DNA from: Phytophthora hibernalis
Taxonomy: Eukaryota; Oomycota; Peronosporomycetes; Peronosporales; Peronosporaceae
Assembly (NCBI GenBank): GCA_012656075.1
Contig: JAAKBF010000259.1
Span: 24,045-88,044 of the forward strand
Length of the DNA: 64,000 nt
Direction of reading: 5' to 3'
Shown: positions 63,294 to 64,000 of the stretch, piece after piece
How positions within the stretch are numbered: the first letter of the stretch is position 1
Layout of the letters: each line of letters begins with the position of its first letter
Notes under the pieces: model-generated
Seen by the model: the letters and a program-made list of their open reading frames with translations, nothing else
Told to the model about the DNA's origin: nothing
The model's database searches: none
Position numbers and translations under genes: made by a program

Positions 63294-63707
63294 ATGACGC
63301 GTGTCAGTCACTTTGTGCTCCTGGCTGCCGCCACGCTTCTTGCAAGTTGCGATGTCATCTCAGCTGATGTCGACCAGAGCAAGCTGTCGATGGTGACCTC
63401 TCCTGATGTTGCTGGGCTCTCGGTCGACGCGGTCGATGCGACCAAGGAGAACAGACACTTGCGAATCCACTACGATGAAGACGAAGACGACGAAGAAGAT
63501 GAGGAAGAGAGGGGTAAAGGTGTTAACCTGTTCCAGAAGTCGAAGCTCGACCAGATGATGAGCGGCGTTAAAGAGTTCAAGAGGTACAAGAATCTGAAGG
63601 CCTACGGGTACACTCCGAGCTCCCTACAGGACAAGTTGAAAGAGTTGTACGGCAAAAAGTATCAAGATCTTTGGGAGCGCTACCGCGCCAACTACTACGA
63701 CATCTGA
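63294..63707 (+). CDS. RXLR-dEER effector, apparently intact, 137 aa
   Basis: The start at 63294 gives a clear signal peptide (MTRVSHFVLLAAATLLASC, likely cleaved near residue 24, ISA/DVD). RHLR lies at residues 54-57, followed by a fifteen-residue Asp/Glu run and EER at 71-73. The RXLR-EER region is known to support delivery of Phytophthora effectors into host cells. The C-terminal domain of about 64 residues is Lys/Tyr-rich and helical (LKELYGKKYQDLWERYRANY) and lacks a full WY repeat. It sits divergently to the paralogue at 62360-62804 with 489 bp between starts. A polyadenylation-like AATAAA is at 63736. Host target unknown. Confidence 0.88.
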   Translation: MTRVSHFVLLAAATLLASCDVISADVDQSKLSMVTSPDVAGLSVDAVDATKENRHLRIHYDEDEDDEEDEEERGKGVNLFQKSKLDQMMSGVKEFKRYKNLKAYGYTPSSLQDKLKELYGKKYQDLWERYRANYYDI

Positions 63708-64000
63708 AACTACTCGTAGAGAGCGAGTTGTATACAATAAACGATTGGTGAGCAGCTCCAGTGTAGTCTTTGTATTTGACCGACGTCTTCGAAATCAACA
63801 ATTTACACGCTGTGCTTCATCCCGATGAAGCTGAAACGTCCAGCAACATGTTGCTGTGTGCGTTTTCAAAAGTACCGGATATAACCACCATCGAAAACCT
63901 TTTGTACCAACTTTGTGTTTGCTAGGGTACCGGTTAATCGTGTATTTCTCCTCATTTGGTGCCGTCTCCGTTAAGTCATGTTCCTGCTGTTGCGTTGGTC
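63708..64000. other. 3' flank of RXLR gene, no further gene
   Basis: Contains AATAAA (63736-63741) 29 bp after the stop codon and no supported frame to the window end. Confidence 0.5.

Noticed and set aside
1..64000. CRISPR arrays, bacterial operons, riboswitches or rRNA genes
   Set aside because: None seen; the content is eukaryotic transposons and oomycete effector genes.

Overview
The window looks like nuclear DNA of a plant-pathogenic oomycete, most likely Phytophthora or a close relative. The evidence is a cluster of secreted-effector genes with RXLR and dEER motifs, a necrosis-inducing (NLP/NPP1) protein remnant, oomycete-type initiator/flanking promoter motifs in front of two effectors, and a dense, nested load of retroelements and DNA transposons. 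No bacterial operons, organelle genes, convincing rRNA/tRNA genes or CRISPR arrays were seen. This is a gene-sparse, repeat-rich region of the kind known to host effectors in Phytophthora. Species assignment is inference.

Layout: 1-5925 is most of a minus-strand Helitron (Rep/PIF1 helicase), its 3' end lying off the left edge, carrying an inserted hAT-type MITE. 6654-11765 is a decayed plus-strand tyrosine-recombinase (YR) retrotransposon. 12157-12900 is a frameshifted SET-domain methyltransferase remnant followed by an imperfect tandem repeat. 13674-18788 is a Copia element with both LTRs. 19487-21480 is a piggyBac-type transposase whose catalytic segment lies inverted between its N- and C-terminal parts. 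23721-26570 holds a proline/tyrosine-rich and coiled-coil gene remnant split by a full-length hAT MITE with a perfect 8-bp target duplication. 27400-30660 is a minus-strand Gypsy element lacking integrase. 32766-33360 is a Mutator-like MITE with a 9-bp duplication. 33907-34650 is the NLP pseudogene. 34859-36963 is a 2.1-kb unit with about 156-bp terminal inverted repeats enclosing a Crypton-like (YR family) reading frame that has lost its catalytic core.

The right half holds a small secreted EER protein (38393), a truncated RXLR paralogue (39293-39560), a GC-rich ORF and a GA-rich low-complexity array (39957-41180), two Gypsy gag/pol remnants (41774-46540), a coiled-coil gene remnant (47684-48640), a frameshifted RXLR-WY effector (49341-50023), a minus-strand Ngaro/PAT-like YR retrotransposon with a readable split-direct-repeat structure (51189-57175), an RXLR pseudogene (57276-57894), a hAT transposase split by a LINE with a 14-bp target duplication (58751-61600), and a divergent RXLR pair (62360-62804 minus, 63294-63707 plus). 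Only the last gene looks fully intact.

Most coding sequence here is transposon-derived and broken. The host-directed genes all encode predicted secreted proteins and most show loss-of-function damage, fitting birth-and-death evolution of effectors in transposon-rich DNA. The least ordinary items are the TIR-bounded Crypton-like unit, the internally inverted piggyBac, and the duplicated RXLR locus that carries its 3' flank with it.
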